DNA of 64,000 bases. Origin: Mansonella perstans (Eukaryota > Nematoda > Chromadorea > Rhabditida > Onchocercidae). The stretch lies in assembly GCA_037074765.1 (NCBI GenBank), contig JBAMDO010000572.1, positions 662,501-726,500 on the forward strand, given 5' to 3'. Below the pieces are notes generated by a model. That model was not told the DNA's origin and searched no databases. It worked only from the letters and a program-made list of their open reading frames with translations. A program made the position numbers and the translations under genes. Below, one piece after another: positions 38,889 to 50,595 of the stretch (positions within the stretch are counted from its first letter, which is position 1; each line of letters begins with the position of its first letter).

Positions 38889-40178
38889 TTAATAATGTTA
38901 CTAATTCATTTTCAATCATTCATCACTTACATACATTAATTAAGGTTGGGAATAATTTGCATAAAATATCAAAATCGTCGCAATGATATCATACATCGTT
39001 TAATCGATAATGTGAGAAAATGTTAATGTTATAGAATGAAGATGATCACTTACGCAATCGTGACCTTTCCCGTGAAATCAATTAACAGTTTTGGAAATTT
39101 ACGCTTGATTTAAAATTTCTCTACAAAATTCATTTGTTAATGATGATGAAAATGTTGAATTGATCAAAATCAAAGTGGAAAAAAATGATGTATAAATTAC
39201 CATGAAAAATGAGTGGGTTTTAATTAGTTTTATATTGTTTGGAGAAACAGTAATTTTCTGCATTTTTATTTCTTGATTTGTTTGTGTTTGCGCTTGAATG
39301 GTTCAGATTTGTGCTTATAATGATTTGCAGTTGCACTTGAGTAGGTTGCAAATAAAACTTTCACATTCCTCCATTATATTTTATTCCGTAAGCTCATTTT
39401 TTATTGCTAGTAATATTTTAGTTTCATTTCCAGGCAACAATGAGAAATGAGTAACCTTCTACATCACTATCATTCATATCAGTATTATCAAAAACATTGA
39501 TGCTAGTAGCACAATCGAAGATAATAATGCCAAAAATTTCGAAAGTGATTGTCGCAGCTAGTCGAAGAATCCGAGAGATTCGAGAGCGGAATTAAAAAAA
39601 TTAGTTTGCACTGGACAGGTGATTTTGATTTCAATGTTGTCCTAATATGGATTATCTTTATGATCATAGAACGTAATCCGAAGACAATTATTGAAACATC
39701 ATCAGTACTCAGAACGAATTCTTCTATGCTACATATCTACCTCATTGACAATATTTGATGTAGTCCACTTTCATTAGTGCTAAATAAGGATTCTATATTT
39801 ATTAATTGCCTTAGCAAGATTTCTCATAATTATACATTGATTTATTGAATAAAGTCATCTGATGCCCTTGCAAAAGTGAAAAATAACGTATATTCCAGTT
39901 ATAACCGGTTATCACTGATATAGTCCCAATCACTCACTGGCGATTCTTCGCAAAGTAACTGCACTCTCATATCATTTAGCCAAAGTTTATTCGTATTCAA
40001 CAATATTTCGCGTTATTAGCAACATCTTTTAGAAGCAACAATTTTATTTAGTGCTGCCATAAATGGACAGGAAATAAATATTATGACAATACGCGTATGA
40101 TAGATTACTTAAATGTAACTTTTTTTGGGGAAAATCTCAATTTTTGTTTATTTTTAATCCTGCTTGTATCGATCGTGA
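38889..40178. other. intergenic
   Basis: Contains the presumed promoter of the 67-aa gene and the 3' flank of the unknown basic-protein gene (minus-strand AATAAA at 40152-40147). A patch around 39498-39620 is open in short overlapping frames and ends in a possible donor, but stops interrupt every frame; no gene is called. Confidence 0.45.
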
Positions 40179-41346
40179 CTAGGATTTGACGGATCGCTTA
40201 GAATCATTCGTTCGAGAAACAGGACTGTCCTCACTTTTTGATTCTTCTGCTTCTGAATGCCTTCTTTTCTTGTTTTTCGGAGTATGCAATACTGGCTTCA
40301 ATGAAATATTCTGCGTGACAGCTTCTAAAGATAATTTAGGAACTTCCGGTGCCTTTTTTTTTTCCATTTGTTTTTTGCTTTCCATGGTTGATTCTGTTAA
40401 TGTCTTTGATGATTGTTTGTCTTCTTCTGACACTGTAGTCGATTGCGTTAAATCCGCCGATTTTACCGACACTTGCGTTCTATCATCAATCAGTTTCTCA
40501 TGTCCAACACTCTTAATAAAAGACAAATCATTTACAAGAATTTCATTTTCTTGATAACTTATACATCATATATCATAATCAACTCATGTGAATATCAAAA
40601 AAGTCATTAAAAAGCTCTGAAACAAGCACAACAATCACTGAAATATAAAATGTACTGGTAAGTTCTTTAAAAATATCGTTTCTCACGAATAAGACATTTC
40701 CAGAAGATTTGGAAGCTTCTGGAAACAAGAATTCTTCTTGAAAAGGGGGACAAATCAATTTTAATATTAGTTAAATTTAAAGATTCAAATGAAATATTAC
40801 CAGAGATTTTCTAAGAATAGTTTTTGGTTCACGACGTAGTTGTGATGTTTGTTTGGACCGCAGCAAGCCCTTCGAGTCAGCCATTCTAAAAGCATACTAC
40901 TTACTATTTAACTGTAACTGATTCAAACTTCAGAACATTACTGTAATTAATGTCTCGTAAGTATCGAAGATTTTCTGGAAAAAAATAATGAAGATGGTAA
41001 TATACTTTAACGTATCGGAACCACAAAAAACGTGGTAGTGTCTTTTAGTGCCTCCTTTTTTTACACAGTTATTTTCTTCATTCCTGTGACAGTTATCGAT
41101 TTCTAGGGAACTTCGAAACATAACTTTTGGAAAAATTAATGACAGAATTTAAATTATTAGAATTTATTCATACTTTGATTGCGTCCGGTCAGCAGCGATA
41201 AATTTACTTCTGGGATGTTTGGCAATAGTTCCGGGAGAATATTCACCGCTTCCTTCACTTTTCGGTATCTCATTGTGAAAACTTATGCGTATAGAATGTT
41301 CGACAAGTGGTTTCTTCGGTTTGGTGGATGCTACTGCTTTTTGCAT
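40179..41346 (-). CDS. basic, Ser/Lys-rich protein of unknown function (4 exons)
   Basis: Exons 41346-41174, 41110-41006, 40885-40801 and 40511-40179 join with consistent phases to 231 residues. I do not recognise the family. The N-terminal part is Lys/Pro-rich (KPKKPLVEHSIRISFHNE), the middle has several Cys/His (NCHRNEENNCVKKGG) and Arg-rich LLRSKQTSQLRREPKTILRK, and the C-terminal exon is Ser/Thr/Lys/Glu-rich with a probable bipartite nuclear signal around HTPKNKKRRHSEAEESK. It is likely an intrinsically disordered nuclear protein (inference). The exon 2 acceptor (tttcgaag) is weak. A shorter form could start at MADSKG in exon 3, whose ATG lies one base after a strong acceptor. Minus-strand AATAAA occurs about 27 bases after the stop. 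Confidence 0.6.
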
Positions 41347-41604
41347 TAATTAGTTACATGAAATTAGATTTTACATGCCCTAAATACTACAGGAACTGCA
41401 GATCACAACAATAACATAATTTCTCATAAGTCTGTTCATGTTTATTTTTCTGATTCCTGACGGACAGAGTTTAATTTTTCCAGAAAAAATTATCAAACAT
41501 TGAGAGAACTGCAATAAATAATACTATCTTCTGTGCCTGAAAGTTTCTTCGCTTTTGAACAATTTACTGATCCGTATGTGATGAGTAATAATGTGCCGAT
41601 GATT

Positions 41605-41660
41605 AAATATAGTATATTTATGTAACAAATCTGTAATATAGTATATTTATGTAACAGATC
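41605..41660. repeat. tandem duplication (2 copies)
   Basis: Two adjacent near-identical copies of tatagtatatttatgtaaca followed by a/gatctgtaa; they differ at about one base (acaaatctg versus acagatctg). Confidence 0.8.
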
Positions 41661-41707
41661 TGTAAAGTATCGGGCTTGAATTGCATAGATAGCCAAACTC
41701 CCCATTC

Positions 41708-41920
41708 GGATAACTCAATAATGAAATGATAATTCAATAATCTTTTGGTAACTCAATAATGAAATGGTAACTCAATAATCTTTGAGTAACTCAATAATGA
41801 AATGGTAACTCAATAATCTTTGAGTAACTCAATAATGAAATGGTAACTCAATAATCTTTGGTTAACTCAATAATGAAATAGTAACTCAATAATCTTCGGG
41901 TAACTCAATAATGAAATGGA
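41708..41920. repeat. 38-bp satellite of two related 19-bp halves (~5.5 copies)
   Basis: Head-to-tail units of 38 bp, each made of two halves that share the first 13 bases: taactcaataatgaaatgg and taactcaataatctttgag. Internal copies are almost identical; edge copies carry substitutions (gataattcaataatctttt at the left, atcttcggg at the right). The two-half structure implies a 19-bp ancestor that diverged and then amplified as a dimer. Confidence 0.93.
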
Positions 41921-43182
41921 AGACTTACTACAAAGCTCATAATTTCAACTCATAATTTGAACCATCAAATTATCTAGTATTTATTTCTAAAAATTCAATT
42001 TATTAATACTATCTTGACTTATCTGTTTTATTGTTCTTTAATATTAGATTATCCAAGATGTTAAGCAACAACAAAGAAAATCTAACTTGATAAGAAAATG
42101 ACAAGTGAACAAGTTGGCTAAAATTGTGCAGTATTTGAGTGGGCAATATTGGCCATAGGGACAAAATCATCGTTGTAGAAGCTCGTTCCCGAGAGAGAAC
42201 CGTATGTTTTTATGGAGAATTATAAAAATGAGTTATTATGCTTTTTTCAACATATTAAAAAGAATTAAAAATAATTACAAAAGGATATATTTGCATCATA
42301 AATTCATTTCAAAAATTTTCGGTGTAATAATTATTTTGATATGAATAATTGTTTTAGGTTGAAAATTTCCAGGTTAAGCCTATATTTTCCTCAAAATGGC
42401 AATTCAACCTCAATTACTGTAATAAGTAAATTGGAAATTTGCACTAAAAATTTTGTTAATGGAGACGAAATAACGATCATACTGTTCTCTCAACAAACAT
42501 TAACAAGCCTTACTATCATTTGTCAAACAGAATTCATCATTAACTATTATTAGTGATCTATGAAGTCTGATACGGTGGAATGATAGTGATTTGGGATGTT
42601 GAACTAGTTAAATTAGAAGATTACTTCTTGAAGAGTGGTGATAATTGATAAGATTTTTAAACTATACTATGAAATTTATATATATAATATAAATGTGTAA
42701 CGTGTAAAAGCTAACTTGGCATAATTAGAAGAATTTAAGCAACTAAAGATAAGAAGTTAAATTCATTTAGCTTGTAGATGTAAGACTTTTATAAAATAAT
42801 ATTACATAATTTACTATTTTTGCTACCACTTGAAATTGCTCATTCTTTGGCAATCATGATGTTAAAAAAGATACCTTGCGGAAAACAAAATAGAACTATC
42901 AGAATCTTTAAACGTAAATTTCTTTGGTAATATTTGAGAGTATAGAATTGATGGATAATACTTATTTCTTGCTAGTGAAAAAGAGAATTTAGGGTTGTTG
43001 CTTAAAAGAAGATTTTTTGAATGCGTAAATTATTGCCGTCATGAAGTAGGATCTATGTTGCAGTACTATTATTAACGGATACTATTGTTCTGCATTTATG
43101 ATAGCATTGATACTGTCGAATCGGGCAAATATTTATTGCAAATAGTACCTAACTTTTTTACTCTTTTGAGTAAGTATCATTT

Positions 43183-45747
43183 ATGGCTGGATTCTCGGAA
43201 GCAGCAATGTCAAGACGGCTGCAGACGTTGAATACAACGCAGCAATCAGTGCAAATGATGTCCATGTGGTTGCTACATCATCAGAAAAGTCATGCGGAAA
43301 CAATTGTCAAAGTATGGCTTCAGGTAATAATTGCTTCTAGTTATTGCATTATGACTGGTTAATTAGCTATCAACTTCTGAGGAGATCACATCCCTCGTAG
43401 CAAATTTTTGAGTTACCTTTTACATGAATTTAATTTGAGATTGTATTACTTCTGTCATTTATGAATTTACTCTTTACATTTCATAGTTCTAGAGTATTGC
43501 AAGCAGATTGATTATATTTATTTTATGGATTTCTCATTCTTTCGTATCTCAGTGTTTGCTAATTTGTCTTGTTCATTGTTTTGGAGAACAAAAAAAAAAA
43601 AATTATTATTTGAAGCTATATTCATTTTCCATTAAACAGTGGCAAAAACAACTGATGCAATTTCATGCAGAAGGTGGTTAAAAGTATTTTCAGTTATTAT
43701 GTTCAGGAAATCAAAAAGGAAACGAAACCGGTTCGTTTAATCAATCTACTGTATCTTGCCAATGATGTTATACAGAACAGTCGAAAGCATTGCCCACATT
43801 TCATGGGAATGTTTTATGAAAATCTAGAACCAGCCTTTAGGTATGTTCCTTGTGGGTTTTGAGCCTTCAGTCTCTTTTAAATCGCTTTAGTGTTTGGTTG
43901 AAATACAGTAATTGAGTTTGCAAATGTTAATAAGTGCTCACAATTTCTTTTCCAAATGTTTGAGTAAGCAATTGTTGGTTTACATCCTTATTGCAAGTTG
44001 GTATAATGATCAGGTAGTTACACTAATGGAATGATATTTCAGTGGATTGTATTTATTACTTGCCTTTTGTTTGTACTTGATAAACTAAGAATAAATTTAT
44101 TCGTCTGACGAAATTGCCTTGCAGGCATGTCAGTGCCCATGCAGATGCTGAAGCGGTAGTGGCTATGAAAAAAATCTTGAGAGTTTTTCGTGAACGTCAA
44201 ATATATTCGGATGCGAAGGTGGATCGATTAATGAATGCCGTAGCATCGTCCCTGACTGGAATAAGGCTTGTTGAGTTCAATATAGAATTAGGTGGAACAA
44301 TTTTAAGCACTGAAAACATCCAAAAGTCACGTCAAACACCGACTACACCACCGAACGTTGCAAAGGCAGATACAGTGCATTTATCAACCTCCGCGGTCGA
44401 TACAAATTCTCCGGAACCGAAAAAGGTTCATTTCCGTTTGTTTTTTTTTTCTTTTTTTTTAAATATATATATTACTTCATCCATTATGCATAAGGCTTTG
44501 ATTAGCTTTCTTTTTATTTTTTTATACTTGAACAAATTTGAAAGTCAAAATCCTTAGTAGAAGATCTTCCTCCTTGCAGAGCAGAATGGATAGCGAAAAT
44601 TTTGATGTTAAAGTCATGACTCGAGTAACCGAAGATGTGATAGCGTTATTGAAAAAGTTAGAAGACCCACCATCAGCTGATGCCGAAACACGGTAAGTGT
44701 TTTAAAACTTTCTAATGATTTATTTACTATTCTCATAATTGAAGTTTTTATATCTTGTTTTTTTCATATTTTCAAACACTTTTTTATTCAAAACACCGGT
44801 TTTCTTCCCGAAATGTTGTTCTTTTTTTTTATCATTATTTAGACTTTAGCGTTGTATTTCGATTACGTTGTGCAGCAGTTCAGGAACTTTTAGAAGTTCA
44901 TTGCTTGAACACTAATTTTAGTCATTCATTTACTGATTCTAAGCGTTTTTTAGCCAACTGATAGCCTCATTCCCGGAAACAATAGCAAATCCTGCTCTTT
45001 TAAAACCTATCAGAAATGAATCCCAAGCAGTGGAATTGTTAAAGAAGATCAAGGAGGCTGAACCTGTAGTCAAAGATTATTGCAAAAGGTGATTTTTCTT
45101 TTTGTTGATATAATCAGTTTGCAGTTTTCACATTCAGGCAATAATTTCATACATAACTAGTTTTTATTGTCTTAGGCTTGCAACGGAGATGGAGGATAGG
45201 CGATCTTTACAACAATTGCTGCCGGAATATTTTGGTTTCTTGAAAGCCAGTGCAGTGAGAAACGACGAGATGTTGCGTTCTGTGCGGGAAAAAGTAGAAA
45301 AATTAGAGCAGGAAAAGACATCGGTAAATTATGTTTTGATTGAGTATTTGAGTAAATGCAGGAAGTTGTGCTTGACAATGATCGGAAGCATCTGGGTCGC
45401 AGCTCAACTCGATGACATTAACCTGAAGAATTGTTGATTTCTTAGTATTAGTCTCCTTTTTAAAGTTAGAACGACTTCTATTCAAAATTTTTTACGAGGC
45501 TAAAAAGCGGCAACTCATCTGTTTCTTGGAGACCACAAAAAAATTATATGAGAATGAAGCTTATTTTTGCGTGACAAATAATTGAAAATGTTTTCAGGTT
45601 AAGGAGCACTTTGATTCTTTGCCTGACTTAGCTGATTTGCCCGCCAACGCATTACCTCCACTTCCTTCGCTAGGTGAATTGTTCAAAAGCGGTAAAAACG
45701 AAAACGAAAACGAAGACGATGTAGAAGTCGAAAAGAGAGAAGAATAA
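43183..45747 (+). CDS. RPRD1: RPRD1/CIDS-1-type RNA polymerase II CTD-interacting protein (7 exons)
   Basis: Nuclear protein that binds the phosphorylated C-terminal domain of Pol II and recruits CTD phosphatase in transcription control (family knowledge). Exons 43183-43323, 43707-43840, 44125-44425, 44580-44692, 44954-45088, 45176-45323 and 45598-45747; phases close to 373 residues. The CID domain (about residues 1-135) has TTQQSVQMMSMWLLHHQKSH, LINLLYLANDVIQNSRKH and FRERQIYSD. The C-terminal half is the RPRD coiled coil with EDRRSLQQLLPEYFGFL and ends SLPDLADLP...LPPLPSLGELF, as in vertebrate RPRD1A/B. AATAAA lies at 45988-45993. First of four co-directional genes. Confidence 0.93.
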
Positions 45748-46491
45748 ATTTTCCAGGTCTTTGACGATGTCACGTAACTTATAATTGAGTGATTATATTT
45801 AGTGTATTTATTGAGATGTAAATTTTGTTTGCTTTGTTATGTTCATTAGTGGATCTCGTCTTATGGTTGTAAACACATAGGAAATGCGTAAGCTGCTGAA
45901 ATAGCTGTACTGTATAAAAGGAGTTATCATCACTCATCACTTATGACAGTTATATAACACGGAAATGTGTTTTATATCTGATCTCAAAATAAATTTTTAA
46001 AATTTTCCTGGAAACGAACTATCTGTTGTGGTTTTGTTGTTCCGATGACAGTTCTTTAGCAACTTTATGAGAGATGAAAATTCGTGGAGTGGGAATGCAT
46101 CAAAGGCTTTTCAAGCAATTTTAGCTAGAAATGAACCCTATAATCTCGAGTAGCAAGTCATTTTGATCGGACGGTAGGTTGGAACTATCAATGTGAAATA
46201 TGTGGAAGAGGATTAGTTTTAGGAAATATGCGTATCCTCACCGGCTTACAAAGTTTTCAAAGAAAGGTTAAGACTATTAAAATAAATGACTCTTAAGTTT
46301 TTGGAACTAGCTGGTTGTTGATGTTTGGAGTCTCGGGTTCGATTTTTTCATACACAATAAGCTTCAAAGTAATTTTGTCATTCTGTCATTTCGGAGATGT
46401 TCTTTTAACAATTTTTATCAGAATTTTTAAAATCGGAAACTTTATGGAAGAAAATGCATCTTGTATGAATATTGTTCTTCAGGTTTTAGGC
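45748..46491. other. intercistronic spacer RPRD1-DRG2
   Basis: 744 bp. It holds the RPRD1 polyadenylation signal (45988-45993) and a strong acceptor (ttgttcttcag ending at 46482) nine bases before the DRG2 ATG. No gene is seen; an open frame running into DRG2 exon 1 from 46315 crosses this acceptor and is not coding. Confidence 0.6.
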
Positions 46492-48876
46492 ATGGGTATC
46501 GTTGAAAAAATCCAGGAAATTGAGCATGAAATCAGCAGGACGCAAAAGAACAAAGCCACCGAGTACCATTTGGGTCTTTTGAAAGCAAAACTTGCAAAGT
46601 ACAGACAGCAGTTATTAGAACCAACAGCAAAGGGTGGTACCAGTAAGGGTGATGGCTTTGATGTGATGAAGAGTGGTGACGCTCGAGTAGCCATGGTCAG
46701 CTACCTTACAGATTTCAAAGTTTTTCGAGATTTCTGGTATTTGCACTTCCCTTTTTTAACTTTAAGAAATAATTAAAGGTCCATATCTATATATTTAGTC
46801 CTCAGAGAATTAGCGGATCATTAAAAGTTAAATCTGTAAATATAATTTTAAATTCAGGTTGGCTTTCCTTCAGTCGGCAAATCAACATTGTTATCATCAC
46901 TTACAACAACGGAAAGCGTTGCAGCTTCCTATGAGTTTACCACACTTACATGTATACCTGGTGTTATTCAGTATGAGGGAGCCAATATACAACTTCTTGA
47001 TTTACCCGGCATTATTGAAGGAGCTGCGCAGGGTAAAGGTAATGTGTTTTTTGTTTTTTAAACACTCTTATATATGCAAAATTCAAGTAAGGAAACATCT
47101 CTAAAAGAATTCAAACGGCAACTTTGAATGGAACCACTTTAATGTTGATCTTATAGGTCGAGGAAGACAAGTTATAGCAGTGGCAAGGACAGCGGATATA
47201 ATTTTGATGATTCTGGATGCTGTAAAAGGTGAAATGCAGGTAGGCATACTTTGTAGGATTATAAATAAATTATGAAATTATTTTATGGGATTTTATTGCC
47301 GGCAGAAAAAAATGAGATGCGAATATATCCACACTTATTAGAGGAAGAACTCATTAGTGGTTTTTCGACGGCAGCTTTTGGTATTTAGCCTTTCGTAATG
47401 TTTCATTATTTTGTGTTCTGGAAATCAAATACTGAGAAATTAACATTCTTTCCTGCTTTTTCATTTTTTTTGAAAAAGAATTGAAAACACTGCAGAAAAT
47501 TCTTCTTTCAAAAGAATTGGAATCTGTCGGTATTCGCTTAAACAAGAAACCACCATTAATTTATCTCAAGCAGAAAAAAATTGGAGGAGTGAAGTTTACG
47601 CATACGGTACCGTTAACACATTGCAATGAAAAGCTGGTAATGACTGTATTGCACGAGTACAAAATTTTTAATGCTGATATCGTTTTCAGGGCTGATTGCA
47701 CGTAAGTTTTATTTTCAGTTTTACGAAAAATAGAATAGCAAAAATCGCAGCTCCGTATATATATTAGCATAAATCGCAGCTCTATGTACCGATCATTTTG
47801 GCTGAGAAAAATCTGACCTCTACATTCTGATTTATGTGTAACAAAAGACGTATGCTCCTAAACTTCGTAGTTTCTTATTCCTTAATGATACATCATTGCA
47901 TTGCAGTGCAATGATCGTAATTCTTTAAATATCAGATTTAATCAAATACGGAAGCAATAATCAAAATGCAATTATTTTTCAAAGCTAATAAAAGTATTAT
48001 TTATTGAAGAAGGAATTAAAGATTAATAATAATGTTTCTTAGAGTGGATGAATTGATTGATGTTATACAAGGGAACCGCGTATATATATCATGTCTTTAT
48101 GTATATAACAAAATCGATCAAATAAGCATGGAGGAAGTGGACAGGTGGTGAAGTTTCTTGTTTTATTTGAATATGAATTAAGAACAGTGTCTTATAAAAT
48201 TTAATACTTTAATTGTCTAGTAATTAATTTTAAAAAAGTGAAAAGAAGTATGATTGCTGCTCTCAATCCACGTTCCTGTGTTGATAAGAGAAAGAAAAAA
48301 TTTTTGATATTCGAAATAGGCCAGTTGCTACTATAAAAAGTGAAACTTGTATAAGTCAAAGCTTTCATTGTTGCTTTACAGATTAGCTCGTCTGAAAGAT
48401 TCAGTTGTGATTAGTTGCGAAATGAAATTAAATATGGATTATATGGTGGAAAAAATTTGGGAATATTTGGCACTCATCAGAATATACACAAAAAAACCTG
48501 GAAGTGCACCAGATTTAGGTCGTGTTCGTAAATTACATCATAAATGGAGAAATATCACAAAATATTCTTTCATTATTAGCAAACTACATACTTTTATTCA
48601 TTTGTATAACATTTCTAAGTAAATTACTGAAATTTTGGTCATAGTGAATGGATGATTCGAAGGTTTGAAAATAAGTATGCTTTAGGACAAAACGATGGCT
48701 TAATATTAAGACGGGGCGCAACAATTGAACATGCTTGTCATGCCTTACATCGTAATCTTTCTGCTGCATTTCGCTATGCAATTGTTTGGGGGACTAGCGC
48801 GAAGTTTTCACCGCAACGAGTGGGTATCCACCATAAACTTCACCATGAAGATGTTGTACAGATTGTCAAAAAGTGA
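46492..48876 (+). CDS. DRG2: developmentally regulated GTP-binding protein 2 (7 exons)
   Basis: Cytoplasmic translation-associated GTPase of the OBG/DRG class (family knowledge). Exons 46492-46695, 46858-47038, 47157-47239, 47496-47701, 48043-48144, 48382-48518 and 48686-48876; phases close to 367 residues against 364 in human. The start [20 protein letters not shown] is diagnostic for DRG2 rather than DRG1. G-motifs: G1 GFPSVGKST (about 70-78), G3 DLPG (about 116-119) and G4 NKID (about 247-250). The C-terminal TGS domain includes [12 protein letters not shown] and the end [16 protein letters not shown]...[10 protein letters not shown]. It starts directly after an acceptor. AATAAA at 49187-49192. 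Confidence 0.96.
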
Positions 48877-49484
48877 TTCTTTTTGAGAAAAATTTTTTCT
48901 TGCTGTTATGATTCAATTGTTTCAATTTCTTAATATCTTTTTTTTTTCTGTTTTTGTTTGATATTGTTAATTGATACCGCTGGAAGAATGTATTCATCTT
49001 CATTTAGAAGATTAACGATAGTTTTGTTCTTTCAGATTTTCACTCAAGGATAAATATGCAAAATATTTTCAGAAATTTTTGTATATAATATTTTTTTAAA
49101 TTGTGCAACATGATTTTTTAAGAGAAAATTCAAATTATGTGCTATATAGTTCAAACTAAGTGATCATTATTGTCTTAAAAATTAGTAATAAAAATCTTTT
49201 ATGATTTCATTTGTTGCTATGAGTTATGCATCCATTTAAAAGGACATATTTAATTATGTTTAGCATAGAAGTAATTTTCCGTTTATATTTTAGGAATTGC
49301 TCGAAAAAATTTTTTTTGGTTTAGAAATTAATTAGCTGGAATACTTTATTAAGTTGTGTGAGTTTTTTTTAATAGTTTAAATAGTTTAATTAACCTTATC
49401 TCACGCTTTTCTTAAATTAATTGGGAGATACTGTTAACTATTTCTGCACATACTTCTAGGACGCAGAGCGTAGATCGAGTTTGT
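48877..49484. other. intercistronic spacer DRG2-SDHAF2
   Basis: 608 bp with the DRG2 polyadenylation signal at 49187-49192 and an acceptor (cttctag ending near 49459) about 25 bases before the SDHAF2 ATG. No gene is seen. Confidence 0.6.
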
Positions 49485-49919
49485 ATGGTTCAATTTAGTA
49501 AAGTTCGACAGCTTTTTGAAGCACAGAAGTGGTTCCTGCAAGCTCTGAATCGGTTTTCGGATCAATCTTCCATAAAGGTCGCTCAAACAGCACATGAATA
49601 TAATTCGGAAATACGATTAGAAAATGAAAACATAGATATAAAGCGGTCTCGTTTATTATATCAAAGCAAAAAACGTGGTATTTTGGAAAATGATATATTA
49701 CTGGGTGAATTTGCGGATCAAATGTTGCTGAAAATGAGCATGAAACAATTAATGCGTTACGATGAAATTATTAATGGTAAACATATGGAATGGGATTTAT
49801 ACTATTATATTGCCGGAAGGAAGAATTTACCGGAAGATCTGAAAGATTGCAAAGTTTTTCAATTGCTGCTAGATTTTGTAAAAAAGAGAACCAAAAAAAT
49901 CTGTGAAAAGACCAAATGA
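49485..49919 (+). CDS. SDHAF2: succinate dehydrogenase assembly factor 2 (Sdh5), single exon
   Basis: Mitochondrial matrix chaperone that promotes covalent attachment of FAD to the SDH flavoprotein (established for Sdh5/SDHAF2). It is a single frame of 144 residues. The family core is present: RLLYQSKKRGILENDILLGE (about 56-75), FADQMLLKMS, MRYDEIINGKHMEWDLYYYI and AGRKNLPEDL. The N-terminal ~45 residues are basic and amphipathic, as expected for a mitochondrial presequence. The start chosen is the first ATG after the acceptor. The C-terminus ends in a Lys-rich tail. AATAAA lies at 50377-50382. Confidence 0.93.
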   Translation: MVQFSKVRQLFEAQKWFLQALNRFSDQSSIKVAQTAHEYNSEIRLENENIDIKRSRLLYQSKKRGILENDILLGEFADQMLLKMSMKQLMRYDEIINGKHMEWDLYYYIAGRKNLPEDLKDCKVFQLLLDFVKKRTKKICEKTK

Positions 49920-50595
49920 CAAAGATGACGATGAAGATATCCATATTTTATGATATAGTTTATTTCTTATAATTTGTTTTTTTTCTTATGAATATTTTCT
50001 TGTATTATCCAAATTTCTTACTAATACAGAACTATCTTTTTTCATCTTTCGTGAAATATTTTACTAATAATAGAAGAATTCTTTGTATCGTTTGTCTTTC
50101 GTATGCTTCTGTTTAAGCGCTTTCTTCTGCGTTATTTTCATGAAGAAAATTTTTAAGCTATCAATGATATTGACATTATCGGAGTAGTGGTAGAATACAG
50201 AGTTTTTAAGATGTATGTTAATAACATGTAAAAAAAAAAAAAAAAAAAATGAAGTAATGCTTTATTGATGAAGTATTAATCAAACTATAATTTATGTATT
50301 TAATCGATGTTAATTGGTTATTTTAGTTTATTTTATTAGGTATGATATATAGTGATGTAGAAACTAATACATTTGAAATAAACATATTTATTATTGAATC
50401 AATAAAATTTATAGGATCTGAATAAACTGGAATTCGATGTATTCATCAATAAATGATATTTTACATTTAGATATCTGCTTTTTCTAATTTACTGTATTTC
50501 GCTTGTTTGAACATTTATGTTTTGGTTTGGCTATATCATTTATAAAATCAATGTATTATATAGTGATATATAATATTTTTAGGAAAAATTTTAGG
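49920..50595. other. intercistronic spacer SDHAF2-TM2D2
   Basis: 676 bp containing a 19-base A run (about 50231-50249), the SDHAF2 polyadenylation signal (50377-50382) and an acceptor (aaattttag ending at 50594) one base before the TM2D2 ATG. Confidence 0.6.

Larger units (their letters stand above)
41347..43182. other. divergent intergenic region with repeats
   Basis: Lies between the unknown basic-protein gene (-) and RPRD1 (+), so it includes both promoters. It carries a duplicated ~32-bp segment (41605-41660) and the 38-bp satellite (41708-41920). The open frame near 42341-42553 has no family resemblance. Confidence 0.5.

Noticed and set aside
39498..39760. Exon-like patch with IREIRERN and SKNPRDSRAELKK readings
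   Set aside because: Several short overlapping frames are each interrupted by stops; no acceptor/donor pair gives a consistent product.
46325..46345. gggttcgatt resembling a tRNA B box
   Set aside because: No A box, no cloverleaf and no matching acceptor stem nearby.
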